64,000 nucleotides of DNA from contig CM022944.1 in assembly GCA_012931725.1 (NCBI GenBank), positions 64,763,082 through 64,827,081 on the forward strand, in the 5' to 3' direction. The notes below the pieces were generated by a model, which saw only the letters and a program-made list of their open reading frames with translations, was not told the origin of the DNA and did no database searches. Shown here in pieces: positions 1 through 13,204 of the stretch (the first letter of the stretch is position 1; the number at the start of each line of letters is the position of its first letter). The translations under genes were made by a program, and so were the position numbers. The stretch is from Litsea cubeba (Eukaryota > Streptophyta > Magnoliopsida > Laurales > Lauraceae).

Positions 1-816
1 AAGGTCCTTGTCACAAAAGCAGGTTCTCTCAATGCCCGACTGGCAAAATGGTCCATCCTTTTGTCACAATTTGATATCAGGTATGTACCACAAAAGGCAC
101 AAGGGAAGCTCTAGCAGACTTCCTCGCAGAGCATCCATTGCCTAAAGATTCTCCACTCAGAGATGATCTCCCAGACGAACCAGTCTACAATGTGGAGACT
201 TTCTCACAAATGCTTCCTAGGACATGTACTTTGACGGTGAACCAGGACAAATGAAAAAAAGACAGCTGATCTCGGGAGTTGGCATCCTCTTTGTTAGCCC
301 CGACAAATACATGATTCCACACGCTTTCTCGCTACTGGAACCATGCACAAACAATGCAGCTGAATATCAAGCTTTGATCCTAGGATTGGAACTCGCCATC
401 GAATCCGGTATCACCATGCTGGAAGTCTTTGGAGACTCTCAACTGATCGTCAACCAGATGAATCAGAAATTTGAAGTCAGGAAGCCTGATTTGCTGCCTT
501 ACTATAACTAGGCACAATCGCTTCTGCAAAAGTTTGACATCTGTCACATCACCCACATTCATAGAGGTGAAAACATACGTGCAGATGCCCTGGCCGGACT
601 TGCCGCATCTATGGCAATCCAAGAAGGGGAAAACATGCAAATCACAGTGTGCGAAAGAAGAATCCTCCCTCCTCTTAACACACATCAAGTGGTTGGAAGT
701 CGGATTTCAATCCTTCAACCTTCAATCGGCGACTGGAGGGATCCGTTCATTGATTACACTATGTTCGGAATCTTACCTGAAGATCCAAAAGAACGGGTAA
801 GCATCCAAAGGTGAAC
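1..816 (+). pseudogene. pol remnant: RNase H and archaeal-type RNase H (element A)
   Basis: This aligns with residues about 1060-1331 of the element B polyprotein. The end of the Ty3-type RNase H and tether are followed by the second, archaeal-type RNase H, recognisable by the conserved NNAAEYQAL segment and the GDSQL motif (translated from about 350-450). Breaks relative to B include a short deletion near 95-110, a deletion around 215-245 that damages the YFDGA motif, and a TAG at 509-511. After the TAG the same frame continues with the final ADALAGLAA motif. The enzyme would have removed the RNA strand of the RNA-DNA hybrid. It cannot be functional here. Confidence 0.88.
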
Positions 817-829
817 CCCAAGCTTTCAT

Positions 830-2011
830 TTGGATATTCCTTCAAAAATCCTTTACAGGAAATCCTTCAACGGAGTACTTCTACGTTGCTTGTCACAGCA
901 AGAGGCTGAAGAAACACTCAAAGAAGTTCATACTGGTACTTACGGAGCTCATCAGGCTGGTCCCAAGCTCTATGATCAGATAAAAAGGTTAGGTTATTAC
1001 TGGCCTACCATGGTAGCTGACGCAATGCAATTTGCTAAGCGCTGCCAACAATGCCAAGTTCATGGAGATTACATTCACATGCCTCCAAAATGGCTACATC
1101 CTACAGTGATTTCATGGCCTTTCGAAGCCTGGGGTATGGACATCATAGGTCCTATTTCTCCCCCTTCGAGCAAAGGTCATCGCTTCATCTTCGCCGCTAC
1201 GGATTATTTCTCCAAGTAGTCAAAAGCATTTGCGCTCAACGAAATGAAGACCTTATCAGTCCTTCAGTTCCTGCGCACCAACATCATTTGTCGTTTCTGC
1301 ATACCCAAAAGATTCGTCCATGATAACGGACCACAATTCTGGGATCATCGATTCTATAGGTTCTACGACAATACAAAATCCAAAGCGATTCCTTCGACTC
1401 CATACAATCCGGCAGCAAACGGATTAACAGAAGTTTTCAACAAGACACTCTGCAAAATCCTCAAAAAAATGGTCTCTAATCACAAGAGAGACTGGAGCGA
1501 CAAACTGTCTGAAGATTTGTAGGCCTATTGAACTACCGTTCGAGGACCAACCCATAGCACACCATTCTCCTTGGTTTATTGATGCGAAGCTGTCGTGCCC
1601 TTGGAAGTACAAATTCCTTCCTTGAGGGTATCCTTGCAAAATGACATGACTCAAGAAAGCAATGTCAAATTGCGACTCCATGAGCTGGACAGTCTCGATG
1701 AGAGACGGCTCGAAGCTCGACAAAGCATTGAACTTTACCAAGCACGCATGGCAGGATCTTTCGACAAAAAGGTCAGGCAACGCACCTACAAAAAGGGTGA
1801 CTTGGTTCTTGCATTAAAAAGACCAATGGTCTTCGCTCACAAGCCCAAAGGCAAGTTTGAGCCAAAATGGGAGGGACCCTACGTCATCAACAAAGTTTTC
1901 TCCAATGGCGGAGACGCACTCCTAAACATGGAAGGTGACAGATGTATGCTGCCCCATCAACGGCAAGTTCTTAAAGCGGTACTACCCTTAAAGACTTACC
2001 CAACTGGATAA
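830..2011 (+). pseudogene. integrase remnant (element A)
   Basis: The sequence matches the integrase of element B almost end to end: an HHCC zinc segment (about 930-1050), the DDE core with GMDIIGP and HDNGPQF, and the C-terminal part with PKWEGPY. Reading is stopped by TAG at 1217-1219 and TAG at 1520-1522, both where B has a tryptophan codon, and by a TGA near 1580 where B has glycine. There is also a small shift near 1370. Upstream, at about 812, a TGA stands where B has CGA. The integrase would have joined element DNA to the chromosome. The number of independent stops shows long decay without selection. Confidence 0.9.
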
Positions 2012-2399
2012 GAGCAATGCTTGTACGGCCAAAACCGGTTTCCAGGTACTCGCTCGCTAAACCCACTCTTTTTAGAATTTTCATATCAAATGTTGAAATT
2101 TCTAGAAATTTAAAAAATGCTTACTTTCATCGTTTCATTGTTAAAAAAAATCCAAGTTTAGGAACCTTTTCCTAACTTGACCAAAATTTTCAACCCTTGA
2201 ACCCAAAATTCATGGTTTGAAACAAAATCCGGATTCAAGGATTTCCACCCTAGTCCACCTTGCCTTTTACTGCCAAAATGGTTTTAGGTCAAAACTTATG
2301 ACCCTCTTGTCTTTAAACAAAAAATGGTTTTTCAAAAACCGCAGAAAAGCGACGCTTAGTCGATTCTCGCACAAATCCGAAGCATGCGAACCACGTTTG

Positions 2400-2875
2400 A
2401 CACTTCCAAAATTGCAGCGAAGCGACATTTCGTCGATACTTACAAAATCCAAAACCGTGGAGATGCAACATTTCAGTTGATATCCACAACCTAAATTTCA
2501 AAGGTTCGAAAAAACCAAGAAACCATGGAGATGCAACATTTCAGTTGATATCCACAACCCAAATTTCAAATGTTCTAAAAAAACCTAAAAACCATGGAGA
2601 CGCAACATTTCAGTTGATATCCATAACCCAAAGGTTCAAGAAAACCACAAATTTCAAAAATCGTGGGGAAATGACATCAAGTCAGTACCTGCAAAACCAA
2701 AATTTTTGAAAAGCATGGATGCAACATTCCATCGATACTTGAACCAAATCCGCGAGGATGCGACATTCCATCGATACTCGCAACCGAATGAGCAAGGATG
2801 CGACATTCCATTGATACTTGCAAGACCATTCAGCAAGGAGGCGACTTTTAGTCGATACTTGCATTTTTGAAAAGC
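2400..2875 (+). repeat. degenerate tandem repeats in the pol-3' spacer (element A)
   Basis: About three copies of a ~66 bp unit containing aacatttcagttgatatcca occur at about 2458-2640. They are followed by four or so copies of a shorter unit around gcgacattccatcgatactt at 2730-2870. The two units resemble each other (a dinucleotide-rich core followed by gatat or gatac) and may have one origin. Matching repeats lie at 39232-39670 in element B on the other strand. Confidence 0.8.
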
Positions 2876-2883
2876 AAAACGGG

Positions 2884-3100
2884 TTATAGATGCCACCAAA
2901 ACAGGCTATAAATGCCACAAACCGACTATCAATGCCATAAAACAAAACCGGCTATCAATGCCACAAATCAAAAACTTGGCTTTCAAAAAACCCGGCTATT
3001 AATGCCACAAACTCGGCTATCAATGCCACAAAACTGGCTATCAATGCCAAAATCAGCTTCCATGCCATAAACAAAATCTGGCTCCCATGCCAAAACAATC
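2884..3100 (+). repeat. short tandem repeat with core ggctatmaatgccacaaa (element A)
   Basis: About nine copies of a 19-35 bp unit whose core reads ggctat, a or c, then aatgcca. The equivalent array in element B is at 38930-39225 on the opposite strand. The same core, in degenerate form, is tandemly repeated inside the LTRs of both elements (14746-14820, 30300-30385, 51180-51270). Confidence 0.85.
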
Positions 3101-3349
3101 ATTGGACAAAAGATTTTCACAAAATGATAAACTTTTGATCAAATCCCATTTAGCAATTACTTTCAACACAAAAAAGATTTAAGTGAGCGTAAAGAAAACA
3201 AAACAAAAAAATAAGAAAAGAAGAGTACCAAAAAAATACATGCAGTACAAAAAAAAAGTGTTCACAAACACTGCAAAAAAGAGAGTACAAAAAAAAATAC
3301 GCGTGGTATAAAAAAAAGAAGGATAGTTTCTGCTACAAAAATCAGAAGC

Positions 3350-6300
3350 TCAGCAAAAGATGGTCTCCAGCCAAGATTTCAACTCCTCAAGCAAACTTTT
3401 GGCCTCAGCCGTCAGGGATTCCAGGGCACGCTTCTTCAGGAACTTGCCATGAGATGCTGGGGTGGGCTGTAACCCTTCTTTCACACCGGGAAGCTTATCC
3501 CGAGCAGTTCGCCATTATTTGTCCTCTTAAAATTTACTTTCAAGGACTCGATCAGCATCTGCAACTCGGTGAATCAGAGCACTCTCCCTGTCGCGAGCCT
3601 CTGTTATAGCAGCCCACTTGGCAGCGACTTGTGCCTTCAAATGCTCAAGATGTTTCCTGGCCTCATCGTCCTCCCTATCAAGGATTTTAAGGTCATGTGT
3701 CAGCCCAATGATGGCTAGCTCTTCTAAGTCCTTCTCTCGGACTTTCTACCTCCTGCTTTGTGTAGCCTCATTCAGGTCAGACTTAGCCTTATCAGCAGGG
3801 TCCAGGAACATCTCCTTGAAGAACTGGTCAACAGCAAAACCCATGGTCTCAAACCACTTGTCACCCAGTGCAATGATCCTATCAACGATCGCCCTGGCAC
3901 CTGTGACATCCAGACCAGCCTCTTCGGCATCACTGAGAATCTCCTGCACATGCTGGATCATGCCAAATCTGGCATCCAAGTGCCCAGAAAGGAGAGTCTC
4001 AATCCAAGAGCTCAGAACCCGCACCACCACCTTCTTCGCAAAAAGAAGAGATGGCCCAGCTGAAGATTCCCCCCCACTCTGTTGGTCGGCTGCTCATGTC
4101 ATCACCCGTTGGAAGAGTAATAAAAGAACTCTTTCCAGTTGGAGCTGCACGGGGGAGGAATCTTAGCACGAGGTATCTCCTCAACAGTGTCAGAACTGGT
4201 CCCAGGAGTCTTTACCTCTGGATCGACCTCTGGCATCTCTTGCTCTGGTTCTGAAGGAAGCAACGGACTCTCCTCTGTCACTTCAAAACCTGCCAAAGAA
4301 ACACAAAAAGGTATGAATATGATCATGTTTGAAAATCATTAACAGGGTTAATACTACAAAATACCTTCTTCGACAACTGGCGGAAGACTCTCTTCCTCCA
4401 TGAACTCATCGGAAGCATCATAAACATTTGCGTCCATTGATGGTTCAAAGTCATCGGAATCCTATGGCAAGTCAGCTGACAAGAAAAATGTTAGCAAACC
4501 ATGTCACAGACACACAAAAAAAGCAAAAAAAAAAAGTCATACCAGTTGGAGATTCTGGAATCACTCCAGAGTCCCTCGGTTCTTCTTCTGGTGCCGCGAC
4601 CGGATCCGTCACCGCCTCTTCGGTTGGAACCTCAGGCATCGCCAAGTCTTCCTCTGCTAAAAAAAAAAAGAAGCAGTAGGGGAGAAAGCAAATCAAGACA
4701 TGGAAAAATCCCATGAAAAGAAATGGAAAGAGGAAAAGGAAGAATCATACCTTCGCCGACAGTCTCTTCTTCTCGGCTTCTCTTTTCCGGAGGCTCATCA
4801 GCATTCCCTGGCACCTCCTCATTGATAGTAAGAGGGACTTCTAAGTCAAGAGAGTCCTCATGTTGCCCCTTGCTACGATGATGACCCCTCTTCCTCTTAC
4901 TTCTGTGGGCTCGCTTCTTAGAAGAACCTGCCCCGCTGTCAGAGTCAGGTCTCCCACTTGACTCCTCACTGGATGGTCTACCCTTGTCAATAGACTCTAT
5001 GGAAGCTTGCCTTTGCACCACTTGCATCCAAGCATCAAGCTCAGCTTCCTCCTATTCTAGCTGCTCTAAAGCCTCATCAAGTATTTCTCGAACAGCTTCA
5101 GAACCAATGACGCCCTGGTCACCGAGAAAGCCTATCTTGTGCTTCTCTCCAAAAAGGAAGGCCCAAACTTCCTCTCGCCGGACGCCATCCGACTTTCCAA
5201 GGCCCTTTCCAGATGACAGCGTCACATCAAGCTCCTTCCCGGAAAGGCCCCGATATGCCGAAAAAGCTCTCTGCGAACCACTTCGCAAAGCCTGCAGTCC
5301 GGGAAGTTGACAGCATAGGATAAGAGATCATGGCAGTAGTGTCTTCAACACTATAGAAAGCCCATGCATTTCTCCCATCCTGTAAACCTCCAAAGCGCTT
5401 CACCATGCTTGAAGGCGCTCCAACAACGCCTTGAGAACTGCAGAGCAAAGCGAGAAGGTACATACATCTGGATGTCGATGAAAAGATGTCTGCGGTACAC
5501 CATCGTACCGACACGTATGCTGAAAAGCCACTCATTCTCTGCATTTGTCAAGGAGTAATGCCTTCCCGACCCCGCCTTGGTAGAGTCTCGGGAGGCACCA
5601 AAATCAAAAGACTTCTTCCGCAACTCCGGAGATAGCATCACTGAAGACTACCCCATCTCGACGTCACTGAATCGTCGGATCCTCATGCGGGCAAACAAAA
5701 GTGATTCGGATACGGCTTTGCCCTTAGCCAGCCGAATCATCAGAGGATCATCATCCTGTGCAACACCCAGCCAGTGGAAGCCAGGACAGTGGTACACACA
5801 CCATGAATAAAAGATGTGGGCTGAAAATACCCTATTCATAGGGAGCCCAAGCCGAACAAAAAAACAGCAGCCTGCAGTTCGGTACACAAGTAGGAGTATA
5901 GAGCTGGCACCAGAGCAAGCTGCTCTCCAAACGCCATCTGAAAAGCCGGAAAAATACAATGCAGCCTGATGTGCGTTCCATCTCCTCCAGCAAAAATGGC
6001 CTCACCAAGCCAATAAGTGAGGTAAACAGCGAGATCTCTCCGCAGTACAATGTCAGGACATATGGCATTTGTACTTACACAGAAATCTCTTAACTCTTCT
6101 TGCATAGCCAAGATCTTCTTCGAACCCAGATCCTTAGCCCTATCTTCCCGGGTCATGCTTTCAGAAGACTCCCCGCTTTCAAAGAAGTTAGGAGAAGAAG
6201 AGTTAAAACTCTTCCAACTGCTAGATCTAACTTTCAAGCCTTCCTTCTCCTTCAAAAAATCATAGAAGGCAACGAGTTGAAAGTACAGACGCTTGAACTC

Positions 6301-7944
6301 CTCAGACTGCTCCTCAAGGATGCTGTCGATCGGCATAAACTCCTCATAGAGTTTGCCAAGGATGGGCAATCCGGTAATGGCGCTCAGCTCCTTCAAAGAG
6401 AAACCAATCTCACCATTCGTCACAACAAAGGTATTGGTTTGTGGAAGGAATGACTCCAGCATAGCCATGAAGGCCTCGTCGGAAAAGATCATGGTCTCCC
6501 TAAAGGCGCGGACCGCATCAAAAATCTCGGCTTCCTTCAAAACGGCACCACCAATCGGCAGGACGCGATCAGTCCATGACTTCCACTCGGAGTCAGCACT
6601 GAAACGGCCACGAAGTCGAAAAGGCTTCACCCAATTACTGTCGTCACCGCTGAAAATACCAAGGCCCACCGGTCTCAAATCAACCGACGGATAATCAGAG
6701 CCCTGGTAACCGCTGGCTGGCATCAACATGTCCATGTCAGTAGGCGACTTCTCCGCATATCCAGGAGAACCACCAACAAAAACCCCGGTCTTGATTACAT
6801 TTGTCCTTCTCACCTAGCTTGGAGGATCTTCCCTCTTAGAGCACGTGGGGGCAAGGCTCATGATCGAGATAGTGTGATCAAACGTCGACCGGGTAGCAAC
6901 AGTCTTCTTCTCACTATCAGCGGTGAAAGAAAACTGAAAACATCTCCTCTGGTATGTCATGTCATCAGGGACGGCATCACCAAAGAAGAAGGTAGGCTTG
7001 GGCAAAACCCTCTGATCATTTATCACCCATGGACGACTGCTTACCATGATCTTATAGAATTCCTCTCCCTTGAGAGCGGTCAGTCGCTGCCTCATCTCAT
7101 CTTTATTGAGAGAGTCACACTCTTCCAGGTTTTTCTCAACATACTGAACCTTGTCCCAAGCCTGCTGAACGGCCGGATTAGAAGATCTAGCAGATCGACG
7201 AGGTATGCTGGTAGCAGGCTCTTTACCCTTGTTCGTTCTGGAGGAACCACCTGCAAAGGATGGAAAAGAAAAAAGATCAATCATCAAAATGACACGATTT
7301 CGCTAAAAAAAATCTGGCGAAATTTTGACATTATGCTGGGGCAATTCCGAAAAAAAGGAACTACTCCGAAAGAAATAGAAAGCTTGAAGATAGGCTCAAC
7401 ATTATTGCGAGCTCCGAAACTCCAAACTTTCGTAACCTAAAAGTCTCCGCACAATCAGGAAGGGCTCAACATCGCTGCGAGCTCCAAATTCCCAAATTTG
7501 TAAAAACTTTCAGGTATGCTATCACATCATGCTACAATTCAATTTACAAAAAATATACATGCATGAACATCTTGGTTTGCCAAAAAAAATGCGTTATCAT
7601 GATGAGCAAAAAAAAAAAGAAAAAAAAAACTTTCTTAAAAAGAAAGGAGAAAGAAAAGAAAAAAAAAGAAGAAAAAGAAAACTTTCTCAAAAAAAAACGA
7701 AGAAAGGATCAGCAAAAAAGAAGAGGGCTGGCCCACAGGCCACGTGGCCGTACAAACAGATCCGTACAAAAGAAAAAAAAACAACAAACATGCAAAAAAA
7801 GAAAAATAAAGAAAAAACGTGTAAAAAAAAAGAGAAAACACGTGGAAGAGAAAAAAAAAAGAAAAGAGAGAAACAAAAAAAAGAAAGAACTTTTTATTTC
7901 CTACAATGGAGTTTTCTTGAAAAGGGGAACTTACTTGAAGCCAT
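3350..7944 (-). pseudogene. antisense plant-mobile-domain gene of element A (broken)
   Basis: The gene lies opposite to gag-pol. Exons inferred from splice signals and from alignment with the B copy are 7944-7935 (ATG and three more codons' worth of bases), 7250-4751, 4653-4543, 4475-4365 and 4289-3350. The large second exon encodes a basic N-terminus and then a domain resembling the plant mobile domain (aminotransferase-like, Pfam PF10536), with segments such as FSDEAFMAMLESFLPQ and ELSAITGLPILGKLYEEF. The later exons encode an acidic, lysine-rich linker and a coiled-coil-like C-terminus. A TAG near 6813-6815 replaces the tryptophan codon of B, and a CAG-to-TAG change lies in exon four. At two places where B has TGA, this copy keeps CGA. 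Plant mobile domains occur in transposons and in a few domesticated silencing factors; the role in the element is unknown. Confidence 0.8.
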
Positions 7945-8066
7945 TGATGGAGAAGAAGAAGAAATGTCTTGAAGATCTTGAAGAAGAAGAACTCTTGGTC
8001 TTGAAGCCCTCTTGGGATTGTTGCAAAAGAAAGCAATAAGAGAAAGAGATCCAACCTCCTCCTTGC

Positions 8067-8073
8067 TTTTATA
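8067..8073 (-). promoter_or_regulatory. TATA box of the antisense gene (element A)
   Basis: On the - strand the bases read TATAAAA, about 120 bp upstream of the inferred ATG at 7944. The identical motif stands at the same distance in element B (33638-33644), which supports a real promoter for the antisense gene. Confidence 0.65.
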
Positions 8074-8149
8074 GAAGAGAACAAGCCAAAGAAGAAAAGA
8101 AGAAAGAGGTAAGTTTTACTAATTAGTAACCTTACCAAAAAAAGAAATT

Positions 8150-8385
8150 AGAAAGATTCTTTCCCAAAAGAAAGATATCTTGAGGGATTCTCTCTCAGAA
8201 AGAAATCAATGAGAGATTTTCTCCCAAAAGATAGGAGATTTGAGATATTCTCTCCCAAAGAAAGGTACCTTGAGATATTCTCTCCCAAAATAAAGGGAAC
8301 ATGAGAGATTCTCTCCAAGTAAAGATATTCTTAGATATTCTCTATCCAAAGGAGATATTTTTAGATATTCTTTACAAAAATGACA
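8150..8385 (+). repeat. ~40 bp degenerate tandem repeat upstream of the antisense gene (element A)
   Basis: Five to six copies of a unit containing agatattctctcccaaa and variants. The same array is at 33330-33575 in B. It lies directly upstream of the antisense promoter and could act on it; that is inference. Confidence 0.75.
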
Positions 8386-8669
8386 CCATATGAGATCTAA
8401 GCCATTTCAAAAGCTTAAGGTCCCATGGGTTAGCCCATATGAGCCAGGTTTAACCACCTAGGCACTAAAAAAAAAATTTGGGCTTTTAGTCAAAGAGAAA
8501 CCCCTCTTACCAAGAGCATACAAAAATGGTTCCATGCCTCTTTTGAGTTGATTGGACCAAACAAAAAAGAATTCCAAGCCCCATGAGCTTCTAAAAATCA
8601 AACCATCCAGCCTCATACCAAATGAGCCAAAATCTTGAAATTGACATTCCACAAAAATCCAAACCAAAT

Positions 8670-8895
8670 CCTTGTCCCTTAACTTGCCACATACAGCTTG
8701 TTAGGTCACAAGACCAAAACCAAAAACCAAAACCTGATCCCCTAACTTGCCACATACAGCCTGTTAGGTCACAAGATCAAAACCAAATCGACCCCCCAAC
8801 ATTCCACCTACAGCTTGTTAGGTCACACGGTCAAAACCAAACCCGACCCCCTTACCTGCCACATACAGCCTGTTAGGTCACAAGGTCAAAACCCA
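8670..8895 (+). repeat. ~62 bp tandem repeat, four copies (element A)
   Basis: Four copies of a unit with the core gccacatacagcttgttagg followed by tcacaag and an AC-rich stretch. The matching array in B is at 32810-33050. The rest of 8074-9103 shows no gene. Confidence 0.85.
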
Positions 8896-9103
8896 AATCC
8901 ACATCCCTGATGTCATCTTCAAAACTTTGCCTCGAGATGGTACGTGATCCCTTTCACTACCATAAGATTCCCCTGGAAGCTCAAAAGGCTACAAATACGA
9001 AAAGAAAGACTGCTCAAAGACTCTTGGTCAAGTCACACGCTCTCCTTCAAAAAATCTCTTCGAGGCACATCGACTACAAAAGTTAAGCAACTCGTCGCTG
9101 CAC

Positions 9104-9117
9104 CTCGAGGGGGCATT
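9104..9117 (+). promoter_or_regulatory. polypurine tract of element A
   Basis: The bases ctcgagggggcatt directly precede the LTR start TGTTGACACC. The identical tract stands at 32584-32597 next to the B LTR. It would prime plus-strand DNA synthesis, and it fixes the orientation of A as + strand. Confidence 0.85.
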
Positions 9118-9801
9118 TGTTGACACCAAAAAATGTTTCACTTTGCTTCTTCAAAATCCAGAAACCTACATGAAGTCACAGCCTGCCATAAATAGGCAAT
9201 GCTACTTCCAAAAATCAGATCTTGACAGAATCAAACAAAAACTGCAAGATCCTTTAAGACAGCCAAAAGAGGAGTACACAAAAAGTTTCTGGCCATTTCA
9301 AAATCATTTGGCCTAACTTCGCTTCTCCGACAGCTGAAAAGGAGCTCCCGACGGCGAAAGCATCGGAGACACCGAATCTTCGATCAGAGCCGATCGATGG
9401 TCTTAAAATACATCCAAAAGGCTCCACGTCAAGTTCCGAGTCAAACCGACAACGTTTGACCCTACATCAACCCTCAAACAGCCACATCAAGCCTCTTGGC
9501 GGCGAGAACCATCGAGTCCATCACTCATCAGATCGGGCACATGGACGGCTTCAAAATGCTTACAAAGGGCTACACATCAATTTCAGGTCATTTCGACAAC
9601 ATTTGACCAGACTTTGACGCTCGGAAGCCAAATCAGGCCTCTCGGCGGCGAAGCTCCCCGGGACCATGGTTTCCAAGATAGAGCCTATGGATCATCTTAA
9701 AATGACTCCAATAGGTTCCCTGTCAATTTTCAAGTTAATCGGACATTGGTTGACCGCACATCAAGTCGCGACATCTTCGTCACGACAAAAACAAGTCTAC
9801 T

Positions 9802-9806
9802 AGTGA
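9802..9806. other. target-site duplication agtga, left of D1
   Basis: Five bases identical to 13200-13204 on the other side of the insertion. Confidence 0.9.
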
Positions 9807-12800
9807 TGTAAGACCCCGACCCCCAGTTCTTTTATTTAGTGTTATTTTAATCATGGTTTAGCTTTTTAAGCGAGATTAGAGTTGGTTTGACCTTTTTTTG
9901 AGTTTGACTAGATTTTTCATATCCTCGGAGATTTTGAAGATCATTGACTTTGGTTTGACCCGGTCCATATGGATTGTATTTTTGTGAGAGATTACTCTTA
10001 CTTTGGAAAAATACAATTTTTGCTCCTTTTGACTCATTTCATGAAGTTTAACAACTTTCATGTTTTGACCATTTTGATTTGATGATCAGAAAATACGTTT
10101 TTCGAGGAAAAGGGCAAAATTGACCTTTCACACTAAATCTGTACTTGAATTTCGAAAATTTCAGAAATTGGGGAAAATATACTTTTTGGAAATTAGATTT
10201 TTCATTGATCGATTTTGTCTTCTTCGTTGATCTCATTCGGGACCCACAAATGTTAGTTTCAGCCTTTGTTATGTTGGGGCCCATGAGGCCCAGCCCACTT
10301 AACTCTTTATGTAGCCAATGGGGCTCTTCTTCTTTCCCATTCTTTCATTTCCTGCAACAAAGAGGGGAGCTTAGGGTTTTCTCCCAGCCCTTTTCTCTCT
10401 CTTCTAGAAAGCTCCCATCTTGAGTGCTAAGTAAGGGAATGATCTTCTCATCTTCTTCCCCACCTTCCGAGCTTTCCAAAGATGCATTTTTTAAAAGATT
10501 TGAGCTAGGAGAGACCACTTTTCCAAGCCTTTCTTCCTTGTTTGAGCTACCAAAGGTGAGCAAAATCTTTTCTTTCTTCAAATCTTGGTTTTCCAAACCA
10601 TTTAGAATGTTTTTGTCATATATGCGAAGGTTTTCATTGAGATTTGCAATGGATTGGTTTTCTAGGGCTTCTTCTTGAGCTATTTTTGGGAGTTTTGAGA
10701 ATTTGGAGCTTGAGACCATAGGAAGACCATCCTTGAATGATTTTCACTCCATCTTGACTTGAGGCAAGGGAAGTATTCAGCTAATGTGATGCTTATTGCT
10801 TAATAAGAATGATTTCATGAATTTCCATTATATCTTGTGCTTTTCTTTATGGTTTATTGATTTGTTCTTGAAATGTTTAAGCAAAGATTTATGTTTTTGG
10901 TTCTCTAATTTATGATTTCAATAATCTGAGATTTTTATTTAGTAATGAATCACCTTTGGATTTGTTATGCACATTTCAGATTTTAATGTTTTGATGGATA
11001 AAAAAAGTGCTTTGTTCATGCTTGAATCTTGGAAAGAATGGAATGATTTAATGTATGGATGTTTTTAATGGATTTGATGTGGCAAGGAGAAGCCCAAATT
11101 ATATTAGATTTGATGTAGAAGATGTGGGAGGGAAAGAAAAATCAAATGGAGAGGAAGAAGTGTAGAAATCAGGGGAGAAAAACTCCCCTGCACGGGCTGG
11201 ACAGCAGGCCAGCTCGCTATAGCGAGCCTGGGCTCACTATAGCGAGCCAGCCTACTGCCAGGCGAGTTCCAGGCAGAAGCCCAGCTCGCTATTGCGATCT
11301 TAGAGCTCGCTATTGCGAGCCAGGCTTCTCTGAGGGCCTGTTCCAGCCCTCTTTCGGCCTCTCTTTTCTTCTTATTTGAAGCCCATTGGACCTCTAATGA
11401 TGCATAGAAGCCCGGAATTGATTGTAAAGCATTGTAATACTTCGAATAGTGTAAATTGAGTGGGAAAAATGTGAAAGGGCTTGATGATAGAATTATTCGG
11501 GGAAGTTTTATAAGTCTTAATGTACACTTTATAACTTAAATAGTTGTGGATTTTCATTGGTACCAAACATATGTTTATAAATCAACATGTAGGGACTTAA
11601 GTGTGCATTGAGATACCCCTTGGTAAACCATTGAATTACATACATTATTCCATTCCATTTCAAGTTAGAAAACATATATGTACTCCTCGGTAAACTAATT
11701 TGAAAGGATTTAAGTGATTCTTCACGTTTGAAAGCATCGGTGATTTGAAATAGAATCAAGTGGTTTTCCATGTTCGAAAGAATCGATTGTATGATTTTTG
11801 TACAATTTGCCTTGATATGTATTGGAGTCGGTTACCACTAAATTCGTATATTTTCTACAAATTGCCTTGGAAATAGATTTGAGTGATTCTCCACATTCGG
11901 AAATACATCGATAAGGCTACTCGTCAGATTTGATGGATTTGTCAGTATTTTCAGTATGTATTTGTTCAGGAGTAGTCCTTTTATTGGTTTCAGAAATGAA
12001 TCACTTTTATGATTTGATTTGTATCGGCTCGGGTTTTGAAAACTAAAGGCACCACTGGGCTTAGGTCACCTTGTCGGGCTGATCACCCGGCTTGGGATCT
12101 TTAATTTATCTGCCAGCTGCAGCTTGGGTTCTGTCTGTACCGACCATGGCAACAGTTCTGTTTCCGGTCCCACATGTAGTAGCTACGGTTCTGTTTGATA
12201 ACGACTTTAGTCGTTCCGGTCCCACGAGTAGTGGCTATGGTTCGTCTGCTCTTGTTACTTCGGTAATAGGAGAATATAGCTATATGTGGTTTGCCAATGT
12301 TTTATCCGCTTGATATTTTATTTTATGATCCTTGTTTATTTCAGCTTATTATAGTCTTTGGATTGTTAATGTTCAAGACATCGATCTTTTATCTTATTGT
12401 CTTCATTATTCAAGATTTTAAATGTACTACCAATTATTAAATGTTTTACGTAGTCTGTTGTCTTTTTAAGATATTTATGTTTCAGATATGGTTCATTTTT
12501 CTGATTTGATATTTATGTTCAGTCTTTCAACCGTTTTATCATGATTTATTAATATTATTGTTTAGACTCCTTAAATGGATTTACAATCATTCCATAAGGT
12601 ATTATAAATGCCCATTTCCATATTACCTTTTTATTTGCTTGCCAAACCGTCGTGTCTGACCCTGTTTGTTTGGTGCCAGATTTTCTCTCCTACTGCTTTT
12701 TAGGTGTTTGATCGGAGCAGGCAGTGAGCCGCCAGTCTGACATGAGAGGCTGCCCATTGATATCATCTAGATGTCAAGTTTGGCACCGGAGTTCGTGTCT

Positions 12801-13199
12801 AATTATTGGGGGTAGTATTTCTATTTAGTTGGATATTATTTTTGTATGGCTTGGTTAGCCTTTTTCATGGGGTTTGTAATTAAGACACTTGTTAATTGTA
12901 ATTTGAATTTGTGGGAAATAAATAGTCTTGTTACTACCAGCTCAGTATTCTTTGAATTATGATTTATGCCAGCCTGCTCATTTGATGACTTTATGACATT
13001 GGTTGAGTGCGACATGAAATTCGATGGCCACGGGCTCTGGGTCGCAACGCCATGATTAGCTTCTGCAAAATATTCAGGACATGATGGGATTTTATTATCC
13101 TCATTCACACGGATCTTGGGAAAAGCAAAAGTTTTAATTAATTCCAAAATTTCGCATCCCGAGATCGGATCGCTGCAGGGCCCGGTTTCAGGTGTGACA
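9807..13199 (+). mobile_element. solo LTR D1 (Tekay-type), 3393 bp
   Basis: The insertion starts TGTAAGACCCCGACC and ends GGTGTGACA. It is flanked on both sides by agtga (9802-9806 and 13200-13204), and removing it restores the LTR sequence seen in B. There is no gag or pol, no primer site and no polypurine tract, so the simplest reading is a solo LTR left after recombination between two LTRs. Its ends and internal order (palindrome cluster, then the ccgtcgtgtctgacc segment) match D2 and the LTR of element C. The short ORFs within it have no recognisable product. Confidence 0.85.
11211..11322. repeat. cluster of palindromes gctcgctatagcgagc in D1
   Basis: Four copies at about 11212-11227 (perfect 16 bp palindrome), 11231-11248, 11284-11299 and 11305-11320 (each one or two changes away). 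The cluster is about 1.4-1.5 kb from the LTR start, the same place as a different palindrome cluster in D2. Confidence 0.9.
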
Positions 13200-13204
13200 A
13201 GTGA
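13200..13204. other. target-site duplication agtga, right of D1
   Basis: Five bases identical to 9802-9806. Confidence 0.9.

Larger units (their letters stand above)
2012..3349 (+). other. non-coding spacer between pol and the antisense gene (element A)
   Basis: No gene is seen. The stretch consists of A-rich DNA and three successive families of short tandem repeats, described separately. It corresponds to 38475-40067 in element B and lies between the 3' ends of two convergent genes, so it may hold the transcript ends of both; this is inference. Confidence 0.7.

Noticed and set aside
7529..8039. Lysine-rich open frames of about 150 codons
   Set aside because: They lie in the A-rich strand of the long intron of the antisense gene; the composition is a simple purine tract, with no homology to the B copy as protein.
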